The translations under genes and the position numbers were made by a program. Source: Nocardia aurantia (GTDB taxonomy: Bacteria; Actinomycetota; Actinomycetes; Mycobacteriales; Mycobacteriaceae). From it: a stretch of 64,000 nt of DNA. The DNA lies in the NCBI RefSeq assembly GCF_009604425.1, contig NZ_WEGI01000006.1:310001-374000 (forward strand), written 5' to 3'. Shown piece after piece: positions 34,566 through 43,564 of this stretch. How positions within the stretch are numbered: position 1 is the stretch's first letter; every line of letters begins with the position of its first letter. The notes beneath the pieces were generated by a model, which did no database searches, was not told the origin of the DNA, and saw only the letters and a list, made by a program, of their open reading frames with translations.

Positions 34566-34608
34566 GGAAGTCGAATCCTTTGCGAGGCGGGTGGATTCCG
34601 GAGGCCGG

Positions 34609-35811
34609 TCATGCCGATCCGGTGGCGCGCAACGCGAGCCCGGTCAGTGCGGACACGCCGTCCGCGAGCACCGAATCATCGAAAACCGCTCGGGGCGAAT
34701 GATTTCCGGGTGCGTGCACGGGGTCCGTGCCGGGTGGACAGGCACCGAGGGTCAGCATCGCACCGGGCACCTCGGCGAGCACCCGGCCGATGTCGTCGGA
34801 GAACAAGCCCGGCTGCGGCGTCGGCCGCACCCGGTCCGGGCCGAACAGCTCCGCGAGCACATCCGTCGCGGCGGCGGTCCGCTCCGGATCGTTGACGGTG
34901 ACCGGATAGCCGTCGATCGCCTCGACGGTGGCGGTGACACCGTGGGCCGCGGCGATGCCGTGGCAGACCTCGGCCGCGGCCGCGGTGAGCCGGGCGTGGG
35001 TCGCGGCGCTGAACGCGCGGGTGGTCGCCGTCAGCGTGGCTGTCTCCGGGACGATGTTGGCCGCCGTACCCGCGTGCACCGCGCCGATCGAGAGCACCAC
35101 CGGGTCCTGCGCGTCGAATCGGCGGGTGACCAGGGATTGCAACGCACCGATGGCGGCGCCCAGCGCCGGGATCGGATCGCGGGCCAGATGTGGTGCCGCG
35201 CCGTGGCCGCCGGCGCCGTGGAAGGTCACCGCGAGAGTGCCCGACGCCGCCAGCACGGGTCCGGCACGGTGGCCGAACACGCCTGCCGGCGCGGCCGCCC
35301 CCACGTGCAGGGCATAGGCCGCGGCGGGCCGGGCTCCGGCCACCTCCAGCAATCCCTCGGCCAGCATCAGGGCGGCGCCGTCGTGGCCCTCCTCGCCGGG
35401 CTGGAACATCAGGATCACGTCACCGGCGAGCCGATCGCGCCGCGCCGCGAGCAGCCCGGCCGTCCCGACCAGGATCGCGGTGTGCAGATCGTGGCCGCAG
35501 GCATGTGCCGCACCGGGGATCCGCGAGGCGTAGTCCAGCCCGGTCCGCTCCGTCATCGGCAGCGCGTCCAGGTCGGCACGCAGCAGAACCGGTGCGGCGG
35601 AACCGGTTCCGCGCACCACCGCCACCACCGAGGTCAGCGCGGATCCGGTGCGCACCTCCAGCCCGAGCCCGTCGAGCGCGCGCAGCACCTTCTCCTGCGT
35701 GCGCGGAAGGTGCAGTCCCACTTCGGGTTCGGCGTGCAACGCCCGCCGCAACCGGACCAACTCCGATTGCCTCGCGCGCGCGTCGTCGAGCAGACCGGCC
35801 TGACCGCTCAT
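34609..35811 (-). CDS. M20D family amidohydrolase (N-acyl amino acid deacylase type)
   Basis: A 400-residue dinuclear metallohydrolase of the hippurate hydrolase/N-acyl-L-amino acid amidohydrolase group: RRALHAEPEVG start, ACGHDLHTA (metal ligands and catalytic aspartate region), QPGEEGHDGA and GGHGAAPH. It removes acyl groups from N-acylated amino acids. In Bacillus sulfur operons such a deacetylase works with LLM monooxygenases on N-acetyl-S-alkylcysteines, so a similar step is plausible. The ATG overlaps the ABC ATPase stop (ATGA). Confidence 0.92.
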   Translation of the reverse strand: MSGQAGLLDDARARQSELVRLRRALHAEPEVGLHLPRTQEKVLRALDGLGLEVRTGSALTSVVAVVRGTGSAAPVLLRADLDALPMTERTGLDYASRIPGAAHACGHDLHTAILVGTAGLLAARRDRLAGDVILMFQPGEEGHDGAALMLAEGLLEVAGARPAAAYALHVGAAAPAGVFGHRAGPVLAASGTLAVTFHGAGGHGAAPHLARDPIPALGAAIGALQSLVTRRFDAQDPVVLSIGAVHAGTAANIVPETATLTATTRAFSAATHARLTAAAAEVCHGIAAAHGVTATVEAIDGYPVTVNDPERTAAATDVLAELFGPDRVRPTPQPGLFSDDIGRVLAEVPGAMLTLGACPPGTDPVHAPGNHSPRAVFDDSVLADGVSALTGLALRATGSA

Positions 35812-36524
35812 TGGGGCACCCCCGTGACGCCGAGGTCGGCCAGCAGGCGGCGGCGCAGGGCGGTGAAGTCCGGGTCGCCGGGGTCACGGGGGCGGGCGAC
35901 GGTCACCGTCTCGTCGGTGACCAGGCGGCCGTCGCGCAGGACCGCGACCCGGTCGGCCAGCCGGATCGCCTCGTCGACGTCGTGGGTGACCAGCAGTACC
36001 GCGGGGTGGTGGCGGGCGCACAGGTCGGCGACCAGGTCCTGCATCCGCAGGCGGGTCAGCGCGTCCAGGGCGGCGAAAGGTTCGTCCAGCAACAGCAATT
36101 CGGGCTCGCGGACCAGGGCACGGGCCAGGGCGACGCGTTGCGCCTCGCCGCCGGAGAGGGTGGCGGGCCAGGCACGCGCGTGGTCGGCGAGCCCGACCTC
36201 CGCCAGCGCGGCCCGTGCCGTCTCGCGGGTCGTCGCGCCGCGCGGTAGCCCGATGGTGACGTTGCCGAGCACCCGCTGCGACGGGATCAGGCGTGGTTCC
36301 TGGAAGACGACCGTGCGGGCGCGCGGGACGAGGACCGTGCCGGCGTCGGGCCGGTCGAGTCCGGCGAGGATACGCAGCAGCGTGGTCTTGCCGGAACCGC
36401 TGGCGCCCAGCAGGGCCAGGAATTCGCCGCGGCGCACGGTCAGGCCGATGCCGTCGAGGACCCGGCGGGCGCCGAACGCGCGGGTCAGGTTCTCCAGCGC
36501 GATCGCGGTGCCGGACAGGCTCAT
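35808..36524 (-). CDS. ABC transporter ATPase, SsuB-like
   Basis: A 238-residue ATPase of the nitrate/sulfonate/taurine ABC family that powers uptake. Walker A GASGSGKT (40-47), signature LSGGEAQ (123-129), Walker B LLLLDEP (143-149), and a THD switch histidine. Its ATG overlaps the permease stop (ATGA) and GGGAGG lies six bases upstream. It works with the permease and lipoprotein receptor encoded just before it. Confidence 0.95.
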   Translation of the reverse strand: MSLSGTAIALENLTRAFGARRVLDGIGLTVRRGEFLALLGASGSGKTTLLRILAGLDRPDAGTVLVPRARTVVFQEPRLIPSQRVLGNVTIGLPRGATTRETARAALAEVGLADHARAWPATLSGGEAQRVALARALVREPELLLLDEPFAALDALTRLRMQDLVADLCARHHPAVLLVTHDVDEAIRLADRVAVLRDGRLVTDETVTVARPRDPGDPDFTALRRRLLADLGVTGVPQ

Positions 36525-37411
36525 CGGATCCCTCCCGTGGTACGCCACGGCATCAGCACCCGTTCCAGCGCGCGGATGACGATATCCGCGAGCAGGCCGA
36601 GCAGGCCGTAGATCAGGATGATCACCGACAGGATGTCGGTGCGGGAGAAGTTCTGCGCCTGTGCCATCAGATAACCCAGTCCCGCAGTGGAATTGATCTC
36701 CTCGGCGGCGATCAGCGCGATCACGCTGAGGGTCGTCGACAGGCGCAGCCCGGACAGCAGCGCCGGGAGGGCGCCGGGCAGTACGATCCGGCCCACCACG
36801 GCGAGCCGGCTCAGGCCGAAGGTGCGGGCCGCCTCCAGCAGTTTCGGATCCGTGGTGCGGACCGCGCCGAAGGTCGACACGTACATCGGGAAGGTGGTGG
36901 CCACCGCGATCAGGATGATCCGCGCCGACTCGCCGATGCCGAACCACACCATGAACAGCGGCACCAGCGACAGGAACGGCAGCGCCCGCAACGTCTGCAC
37001 GGCCGAGTCGAGCAGATCCTCACCCAGCCGCCAGGAGCCGGTCAGCACGCCGAGGACGAGCCCGGTGAGCACGCCGAAGCACAGTCCCGTTCCGGCGCGG
37101 CTCAGCGACACCGCCAGCGCGTCCGTCAATTGCCCACTGTCCCAGAGCTTTCCGGCCGCACGCAGCACCTCCGGCGGCGAGGCCAGCAGGTCCGGGGTGA
37201 GCAGGCCGGTGGCCGAGGCAGTCCACCAGGCCGCCAGGATCACCAGCGGGCCCAGCGCGCGCAGCGCGAACGCCACCCCGCGCGGCCGGGGCCGGGGCAC
37301 CCGGACCCGCGGGGTGATCAGCGAGCCGTCCGATTCGGTCGCCGCGGGTGCCACCACCGCGCCGGTGCCCGGCTCGCCGCCGGTACCCGCCCGGCCCACC
37401 ACCGCGGTCAT
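36521..37411 (-). CDS. ABC transporter permease, SsuC-like
   Basis: A 296-residue inner-membrane permease of the nitrate/sulfonate/taurine family, with about six hydrophobic helices after a 45-residue polar N-terminus and the cytoplasmic coupling segment EAARTFGLSRLAVVGRIVLP, which contacts the ATPase. The ATG overlaps the receptor gene stop (ATGA). Likely substrate: an organic sulfonate, sulfinate or related sulfur compound, judged from the operon. Confidence 0.95.
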   Translation of the reverse strand: MTAVVGRAGTGGEPGTGAVVAPAATESDGSLITPRVRVPRPRPRGVAFALRALGPLVILAAWWTASATGLLTPDLLASPPEVLRAAGKLWDSGQLTDALAVSLSRAGTGLCFGVLTGLVLGVLTGSWRLGEDLLDSAVQTLRALPFLSLVPLFMVWFGIGESARIILIAVATTFPMYVSTFGAVRTTDPKLLEAARTFGLSRLAVVGRIVLPGALPALLSGLRLSTTLSVIALIAAEEINSTAGLGYLMAQAQNFSRTDILSVIILIYGLLGLLADIVIRALERVLMPWRTTGGIR

Positions 37412-38412
37412 CGGTCCGCCAGCGCGCCGACGTCGACCAGATGCGGTTCGACGTCGAAGGCGCCGTCGAGCACCTTCTGATCGGCGAAGAACTTGGCCAC
37501 CTCGGCGAACGCCGCCTTGTCCACTGCGGTGATCGCCGAGGCCGGCCTGCCCGCCCGCAGGAATTCGATCTCCAGATCCCGCTGCCGGCCCTCGAAGGCA
37601 TCCGGGCCCGAGGTATGGAACACGTTGAGGTAGTTCTCCGGATGCGCGGCCTGCTGCTGTTCGGCCTGATGCAGATAGTCGTAGAACGCCTTCACCACGG
37701 CCGGATGCTGCTGCACGAATTCGTTGCGCACCGCCCATACCGCGTAGTTCTGCGAACCGATGTCGCCACCGTTCACCAGGAAATGCTCACCGGCGTTGGC
37801 GCGCTCGGAGACCGAGTAGGTGGCCCAGGTGGCCCACGCGTCGACCTGACCCGAGTGCAGCACCGCCGCGCTCTGACCGGGCTGCAGGTACACCCGCGTC
37901 ACCGCGTCGGCCGGGACGTTGTTGCGGGCCAGCGCCCGCAGCAGCAGATATTCGCTGGACCCGCCGTGCCACACCACGACCTTCTTCCCGGCCAGGTCCG
38001 CGACCGACTTGATCGCCGACGAATCCTTGACCAGGATGCCCTCCCCGACGGCGTCGGGTGCGACAGCGGCGAACAACCCGAAGCCCGCCTTCTGCGCCAG
38101 GGCGGCGATCGCCGAGGTGATCGAGCCCTCGGCCAGGTCGAGTTCGTTGTTGTCCAATTCCTGTGCGGCCGGGGCGAACGGGCCGGCGCTGCCGGTCCAC
38201 TGCACCTTGGCGCCGACCTTGGCCAGCGCGGCGTCCAGGCTGCCGTCCTTCTTGCCGAGGGCCAGCGCGCCGGAGTTGCCCGGATCGGGAATGCGGACCG
38301 TGACGGTACCGGCCGTGGATGTCGCGCCGTCCGAGCCGGTGGACGAGCAGGCGGACACCACGGCGGTGAGGGCGACGGCGGCCGCCAGGGCCAGGACACG
38401 GGTGACGGTCAT
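37408..38412 (-). CDS. ABC transporter substrate-binding lipoprotein, SsuA-like
   Basis: A 334-residue receptor with a lipoprotein signal (VVSAC lipobox, lipidated Cys22) and the two-lobe fold of aliphatic sulfonate-binding proteins (segments LAEGSITSAIAALAQ, LAGKKVVVWHGGSSEYLL, VDAWATWATYSV). It delivers substrate to the SsuC-like permease outside the membrane. The ATG shares one base with the preceding stop (TGATG). It is the only one of three binding-protein-fold products in the operon that carries an export signal. Confidence 0.94.
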   Translation of the reverse strand: MTVTRVLALAAAVALTAVVSACSSTGSDGATSTAGTVTVRIPDPGNSGALALGKKDGSLDAALAKVGAKVQWTGSAGPFAPAAQELDNNELDLAEGSITSAIAALAQKAGFGLFAAVAPDAVGEGILVKDSSAIKSVADLAGKKVVVWHGGSSEYLLLRALARNNVPADAVTRVYLQPGQSAAVLHSGQVDAWATWATYSVSERANAGEHFLVNGGDIGSQNYAVWAVRNEFVQQHPAVVKAFYDYLHQAEQQQAAHPENYLNVFHTSGPDAFEGRQRDLEIEFLRAGRPASAITAVDKAAFAEVAKFFADQKVLDGAFDVEPHLVDVGALADR

Positions 38413-39455
38413 CAGGAACTCCGAACTTCGGTAGGGATCACACGGCGGCCGGCGCGCGCCGAGACGAGTGCGGTGGCGGCCGCCAGCGGTGCCGGGTCGG
38501 CCCATGCGGCGACGTCGACCGGCGCGGCGAGGAAGCCGTGGTCGCGCAGGAAATGTTCTTGGCGGGCAAGCAGTTCCAGGCGCGGCCCGGACAGATCGAG
38601 GCGCAGGTCGGGGTGGCCGGTCCAGGCATAGGCGCCCGCGACGCCGGCGGCACCGGCCCCCGTCTCGGCGGCCAGGATGCGCGGCACGTCGGCCGGGTTG
38701 GCGGCGGCCCAGTCGGCCGCCTCGAGCAGCACCGCGAGGAACCGGCTCACGATCTCCGGATGCTCGTCGAGCAGCCGCTGATGCACGGTGACCGGTCGCG
38801 GTGTGCCGTTGTTGATGCGAATGCCCTTGTCCGGGAACGAATCCAGATCGAGGGCGACCACCGCGTCGTGGCGGGCGGCCGCCTCGACGGCCAGTGCGCC
38901 CTTCACGTACACCGCGTCCACCCGGCCGTCGCGCAACGCCCCGAGTTCGGCGACCCACTGGCCGGCGCCGGGCGCGGCGTCGATATCCACCGGCCGTACG
39001 TCGCCGAGGGTGAGCCCGGCGGCGGCGAGCGCACCGGCGAATCCGGCCAGGGCCATGGCCCGCCAGAAGTCGATGGCGATCGGCCGGCGCGGGATCGCGA
39101 CCCGCAGGCCGGCCAATTGCGCCGGCGTGGTGAGATCGTGGCCGCGGCGGACCAGGACGGCCTGACGTTCCTCGATCCAGGTCAGCCCGATCAGCCGGGT
39201 CGGCTCACCGCCGGCGCGCGCCCACAGCGCCGGCACGTTGCCGCCCTCGCGGAACAGACCGGTCAGCGCGTGGGTGTAGTGACTGTCGCGCAGCACGCCC
39301 GGGCCCGCGTCCTGCAGTGAGCGCACCGCGAGGCCGTCGGCCGCGAATTCGGCGGTCAGCCAACCCCGATCGGCCGCGATACCGGTGGCCGTCGGCACTG
39401 GGCACCGCGTGAACCACAGCGTGTCCAGCGTCTCGGGCGGGACGGGAGCGGACAT
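38412..39455 (-). CDS. DszB-like sulfinate desulfinase
   Basis: A 347-residue cytoplasmic protein of the binding-protein fold without signal peptide. It resembles 2'-hydroxybiphenyl-2-sulfinate desulfinase DszB: Cys18 lies in RCPVP, matching the active-site cysteine context CPVP of DszB (Cys27), and His59/Arg69 keep the ten-residue spacing of DszB His60/Arg70 with a following GG-x-x-P. DszB releases sulfite from an aromatic sulfinate. Conservation of all three catalytic positions supports an active desulfinase acting on an unknown sulfinate. ATG 39455 has GGAGG seven bases upstream; first gene of the operon. Confidence 0.82.
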   Translation of the reverse strand: MSAPVPPETLDTLWFTRCPVPTATGIAADRGWLTAEFAADGLAVRSLQDAGPGVLRDSHYTHALTGLFREGGNVPALWARAGGEPTRLIGLTWIEERQAVLVRRGHDLTTPAQLAGLRVAIPRRPIAIDFWRAMALAGFAGALAAAGLTLGDVRPVDIDAAPGAGQWVAELGALRDGRVDAVYVKGALAVEAAARHDAVVALDLDSFPDKGIRINNGTPRPVTVHQRLLDEHPEIVSRFLAVLLEAADWAAANPADVPRILAAETGAGAAGVAGAYAWTGHPDLRLDLSGPRLELLARQEHFLRDHGFLAAPVDVAAWADPAPLAAATALVSARAGRRVIPTEVRSS

Positions 39456-39571
39456 CGCGGTACCTCCGGGGCGGAATCGAACGGGACGAGCGGAAGCGAG
39501 TTCGGCCCGCTCCGGAATCCGCCGGGGGCGGACCGCTCGGCGCCCAATGCTGCCCGACGGCACCCGGGTAG

Positions 39572-39636
39572 TCCATATTATGGAATCAGCGAGATTATAA
39601 GTCGCAGAACGAGATCAAATGCTTCCACATTGTGGG
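39572..39636. promoter_or_regulatory. Two matching palindromes in the iclR/organosulfur divergent promoter
   Basis: TCCATA-T-TATGGA (39572-39584, perfect) and TCCACA-T-TGTGGG (39624-39636, one arm mismatch), sharing TCCAyATTrTGG, centres 52 bp apart. The second overlaps the presumed -10 of iclR (GAGACT, 39636-39641). Likely operators for the IclR protein on both genes. Confidence 0.6.
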
Positions 39637-39647
39637 AGACTCGACGG

Positions 39648-40445
39648 GTGAGCGGAGATTCGGCGAAACCCCGGGACGGTGCCCAGGCGGTCCATCGGAC
39701 GTTGGCGCTGCTGCACTGTTTCGGTGACAGTCCGCAGGACCTGTCCGCGTCGGATCTGGCCCGCCGCACCGACCTGCCGCTCTCGACGACCCACCGCCTG
39801 TTGCGGGCCATGACCGCGACCGGCTTCCTGGAACAGGACCCCGACACCGCCCGCTACGGCCTCGGCCCGACCATGGCCGAACTCGGCCGGGCCGCCTACC
39901 ACCGCCGCGGCCTGCATCGCGCCGAACCGGAACTCGCGGCGCTGTCGCAACGCACCGGCGTCACCGCGGATCTGGCCGTGCGGGTCGGTGCGCGGGCGGT
40001 GATCCTGGTCGGCAGTTCGCTGGCGAACGATCACGGTCGCGCGCTGCGCCGGCCGCTGCATTCGACGGCGCTGGGCAAGGTGCTGCTCGCCTGGTCGGAC
40101 GCGGCGGACCGGGAGATCGGCACGCCCCTGACCCCGCAGACCGACCGCACGATCACCGATCCCCGCGCGTTGGGCGAGGAGCTGAACCGGGTCCGGGCCG
40201 CCGGATACGCCCTCAACGACGGGGAATCCGCCTCGGGCGTGCGCACGGTCGCGGTCCCGGTGCTGGACGCCGACGATCACGCCCGCTTCGCGCTGGCGCT
40301 GCGCTCGTCGCCGGAGGTGATCACCGGCGAGCGACTGGGCTGGTTCGCGGAACAGGCCGCCGCGTGCGCGACCGCACTGGAAGTGGTACTGCTGCCGCCG
40401 AATCGGCGGCGCACCGGCCCGCGGCCGGTCATCGCGCTGCCCTGA
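39648..40445 (+). CDS. IclR family transcriptional regulator
   Basis: A 265-residue IclR-type regulator: winged helix-turn-helix at about 14-75 (ALLHCFGDSPQDLSASDLA, LPLSTTHRLLRAM) and an effector domain with the family's RRPLHSTALGKVLLA motif. GTG 39648 is preferred: GAGACT lies six bases before it and the upstream ATG would add only six residues. It is divergent from the organosulfur operon and most probably controls it and itself through the two palindromes. Sulfur starvation or the substrate is the expected signal, not visible in the sequence. Confidence 0.92.
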   Translation: MSGDSAKPRDGAQAVHRTLALLHCFGDSPQDLSASDLARRTDLPLSTTHRLLRAMTATGFLEQDPDTARYGLGPTMAELGRAAYHRRGLHRAEPELAALSQRTGVTADLAVRVGARAVILVGSSLANDHGRALRRPLHSTALGKVLLAWSDAADREIGTPLTPQTDRTITDPRALGEELNRVRAAGYALNDGESASGVRTVAVPVLDADDHARFALALRSSPEVITGERLGWFAEQAAACATALEVVLLPPNRRRTGPRPVIALP

Positions 40446-40736
40446 CCGCAAGGGCCGGTCACCGGATTCGGGACCACGCCCTTCAGCCGGCAGCGGGGCG
40501 CGGCGAACGACCAGCGCACCTCGTCGGTCGCCCGGCGGACCGTGATGCCCGAAGTCCAGCGGGATGGGAGAAGGTACCGGTCCGGGGCAGCCGTGTATAC
40601 GGGTACGGCCGGGATCCGGTTGTGAAACTTCCGGTCCGGCGGGCCGCGGCCGGGCACGGGTGCCCGGTGGCGGCCTACGATGCGGGGCGTGGACCGCGAC
40701 CCGCGGGATGGGCGGCCGGGCAGGAGGTTCGGGGTG

Positions 40737-42239
40737 ATGGAACCGGGGCAGGTCTTCGCCGGGTTCACGATCGAGCGGTTGCTGGGGCGCGGCGGTATGG
40801 GTGAGGTCTATCTGGCGCGCCATCCCCGGCTGCCCCGGCTCACCGCGGTGAAGGTACTCGATCGAGCGTTGGGGGCGAACCGTCCGATCCGGGCCCGGTT
40901 TGAGCGGGAGGCGGATCTGGCTGCCCGGCTGGATCATCCGAACATCGTGGCCGTGCACGATCGCGGGGCCGAGGACGACCGGTTGTGGATCGCGATGCAG
41001 TATGTGGACGGAATCGACGCCGGGGCGCTCGACGTCCGCGTGCTGCCGGCCGCCGAGGCGGTGCGGATCGTCGCCGATATCGCCGATGCGCTGGATTACG
41101 CGCACGCCAGCGGGATTCTGCACCGGGACGTCCGGCCCGAGAACATCCTGATCGCCGCCGAACCCGGAAATCGGGTGTTGCTCGCGGATTTCGGAATCGC
41201 GCGGCTGCGCGACGACACCACGCATCTCACCGGCGCCGGGAATCTCACCGCCACACTGGCGTACGCGCCGCCGGAACAGCTCGCGGGCGCCGAGGTCGAT
41301 CACCGGGCCGATCAGTACGCGCTGGCGTGCACGCTGTATCGGCTGCTGACCGGGAATGTGCCCTATCCGGTGGGCAATTCGGCGGGGTTGCTCGACTCGC
41401 GAGGCGCCGCACCGGTTCCGGTGCACGCGCTGCGGCCGGAGGTACCGGCGGCGATGGACGCGGTGCTGGCGACCGCGCTGGCCCCGGATCCGCGGCAGCG
41501 GTTCACCCGCTGCGCGGACTTCGCGGCGGCGGCCCGCCGGGCGCTGTCGGCGCCACCGGACCCACCGGCGCCACGGCGGCGCGTGCGGCCGGGCCGCCGG
41601 GCCGCGCTGATCACCGCCGGCGCTGCCGTGGCGCTGGCGCTGGTGACCACGGCCATTGTGGCCGTGGCGAATTCCGCGCAGCGAGGGGCGGCGGCCGGGA
41701 CCGAGCCGGTCACCGTGCCGGCGGTGTCGTTCGCGCCGACCGTCGCCGCGCCGCCGACCACCGCGGACGACGCCCGGCCGCCGGCCGTCGCGGCGGTGCT
41801 GCACAACACCTTTCCGCGGATGGTGCCCGAAATCGGCGGGCGCGACAGCGGATTCCGCGACGCCTGGTGCGCCTTCGAGTCCGGCAACCGGCACGAGAAG
41901 TTCGACGGCCTGCCGTACTTCGGCGACTGGACCACGGCGGCGAACTGTCCCGGCGCGCTGAACAGCCGGCCCGCCGCGCAGTACCTCTACTACCTCTACG
42001 ACAGCCCGGCCGCCGCGCGGTCGGTGCTGACCGGACTGCCGCCGAACATCCGGGCCGAGCGCGGCAAGGACGGGCGGATGTACACCACGTACACGATGTC
42101 CGGCATCGGCTCCAGCGGTTTCACCTACACCGTCACCGCTTTCCGTGGCGGCCCGGATCGGGAGCGGATCCTGCTGCTGTCGATCCTGCCCACGCCGGCG
42201 GACAGCCTGGACTGGTGGCGCTCGGCGCCGCTGGACTGA
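40737..42239 (+). CDS. Serine/threonine protein kinase, membrane-anchored
   Basis: A 500-residue Hanks-type kinase: glycine loop GRGGMGEVY, Lys39 in AVKVL, catalytic loop HRDVRPEN (129-136), DFG at 151-153, APPE; then a proline-rich linker, one membrane helix (about 289-312) and an extracytoplasmic C-terminal domain (about 313-500) with paired cysteines (AWCAF and ANCPG) that probably senses a signal. The catalytic-loop lysine, normally HRDxKPxN, is Arg133. ATG 40737 has GGAGG nine bases upstream; GTG 40689, preceded by TACGAT, would add 16 residues. Confidence 0.92.
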   Translation: MEPGQVFAGFTIERLLGRGGMGEVYLARHPRLPRLTAVKVLDRALGANRPIRARFEREADLAARLDHPNIVAVHDRGAEDDRLWIAMQYVDGIDAGALDVRVLPAAEAVRIVADIADALDYAHASGILHRDVRPENILIAAEPGNRVLLADFGIARLRDDTTHLTGAGNLTATLAYAPPEQLAGAEVDHRADQYALACTLYRLLTGNVPYPVGNSAGLLDSRGAAPVPVHALRPEVPAAMDAVLATALAPDPRQRFTRCADFAAAARRALSAPPDPPAPRRRVRPGRRAALITAGAAVALALVTTAIVAVANSAQRGAAAGTEPVTVPAVSFAPTVAAPPTTADDARPPAVAAVLHNTFPRMVPEIGGRDSGFRDAWCAFESGNRHEKFDGLPYFGDWTTAANCPGALNSRPAAQYLYYLYDSPAAARSVLTGLPPNIRAERGKDGRMYTTYTMSGIGSSGFTYTVTAFRGGPDRERILLLSILPTPADSLDWWRSAPLD

Positions 42240-42331
42240 CCGCCCGGCCCGGCCGACACGCCCGGAGTTCCCGGCCGGAAGCGCGCTGCGGCCCTAGGCT
42301 TTCGAAAGAACGTGCGAAGGCGAGGGATGCG

Positions 42332-43507
42332 GTGACGACAGTGGACAGGGTGCCCACGGGGCTGCTCGACGATGTGCGCGACGGTCTGTCGTTCGAGCTG
42401 GAGGAGATCGACGAGATCCTCGCGGTGATGGCGGCCGAACAGGCCGAGGAGCGTTCCCGCGACGGCGAGTTGATCACCGCGCGCCTCGGGCTGGACGGCG
42501 AGCGCCCGGAGACGCTGACGATGATCGGCGCGCGATACGACCTGTCGCGAGATCGGGTGCGGCAGTTGTACACCCGCGCGGTCGGGCAGATGGTACGGCG
42601 GGTGCGGGCCACCGGGCATCCGGATGTCGGGGTGTTCGCGCGGCGCTATCCGGTGGGCTGGGGCGACGAGCGCCTGGTGCGGGCGCTGCTGGGCGAAACC
42701 TATGTCACCGACAGCGATATCGCCGGACAGGATCTGGCCTATCTCAAACTGCGGCTGGCCGGGCACGCGCTGATGGACGCCAAACGGATCGCGGGCTTCG
42801 TGTTCCAGCGCATCGCGGGCTGGCAGCAGCGCGGACGCTGGCATCCGGCCGAGCCACGGCCGGTCGAACCGATTGCCGGGCAACTGGTTCCGCTGCTGCG
42901 CCGGGCCGAATGGCCGGGCGGCGCCGCGGCCGGCCTGCCGGAGTTGCCGATCCGCACGGTCGACGCCGACGACGACGCGCGCGGTCACGTGTTCGCCGAC
43001 ACCCTGGGCCGGGAGACGACATTCGACACCGCGCTGGAGGCCCGGCTGCTGCGGATGCTGGACGAGAGCGAGTCGGTGGCCACCTTCACCGAGCGGCCGA
43101 TCGCGGTCGGCTACCGGCTCGACGACGTGGAACGGCTGCATCACCCCACCGTCGGCGCCCGGCTCACCGACGGACGGGTGCTGCTGATCGACGTGGTGCC
43201 GTTGGGCCGCTTGGCCTTCCACGGCAACCGGGCGAAGCTCGACGCCGCCCGCGCGCGGGCGCACGAACAGGGCTGGGGCTGGCTCGTGTTCACCGGCAGC
43301 CGGCTCGGCGTCCCGGACCTGTTGCACCACACCGTCGAGGCCCGCCGGGAGCACCCGCTGCGCAATCGCCTGGCCCGAGGTCCGCTGGACTGGACGGAAT
43401 TCCGCCGCTACCGCGAGGAAGCGGACCTGGACGTGATCGACATGACCGCGCTGACCCTGCGCCACGGCTGGCGCTGGGAGCGCGGACCCTTCCGCCTGGA
43501 GCGGTGA
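42332..43507 (+). CDS. Sigma-region-4-like HTH protein with TnsA-like C-terminal domain
   Basis: A 391-residue protein. Residues about 45-85 form a sigma-70 region-4-type helix-turn-helix (TLTMIGARYDLSRDRVRQLYTRA); the middle part is unrecognised; the last 130 residues (GARLTDGRVLLIDVVPLGRL, then GWGWLVFTGSRLG) resemble the N-terminal nuclease domain of TnsA and related PD-(D/E)xK-like folds. A region-2 domain is absent, so it is not a normal sigma factor. Enzymatic competence is uncertain. GTG 42332 has GAGGG five bases upstream. It converges on a gene with another nuclease-like domain. Confidence 0.7.
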   Translation: MTTVDRVPTGLLDDVRDGLSFELEEIDEILAVMAAEQAEERSRDGELITARLGLDGERPETLTMIGARYDLSRDRVRQLYTRAVGQMVRRVRATGHPDVGVFARRYPVGWGDERLVRALLGETYVTDSDIAGQDLAYLKLRLAGHALMDAKRIAGFVFQRIAGWQQRGRWHPAEPRPVEPIAGQLVPLLRRAEWPGGAAAGLPELPIRTVDADDDARGHVFADTLGRETTFDTALEARLLRMLDESESVATFTERPIAVGYRLDDVERLHHPTVGARLTDGRVLLIDVVPLGRLAFHGNRAKLDAARARAHEQGWGWLVFTGSRLGVPDLLHHTVEARREHPLRNRLARGPLDWTEFRRYREEADLDVIDMTALTLRHGWRWERGPFRLER

Positions 43508-43564
43508 TATCGGCCTTCGCCGCGCTCTCCCCTGCGCCGGTCCGGGACCGAGCCGGGCCGCGGA

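Noticed and set aside
39615..41894. Long minus-strand frame across iclR and the protein kinase
   Set aside because: Low-complexity arginine-rich translation; both genes on the plus strand have clear domains.
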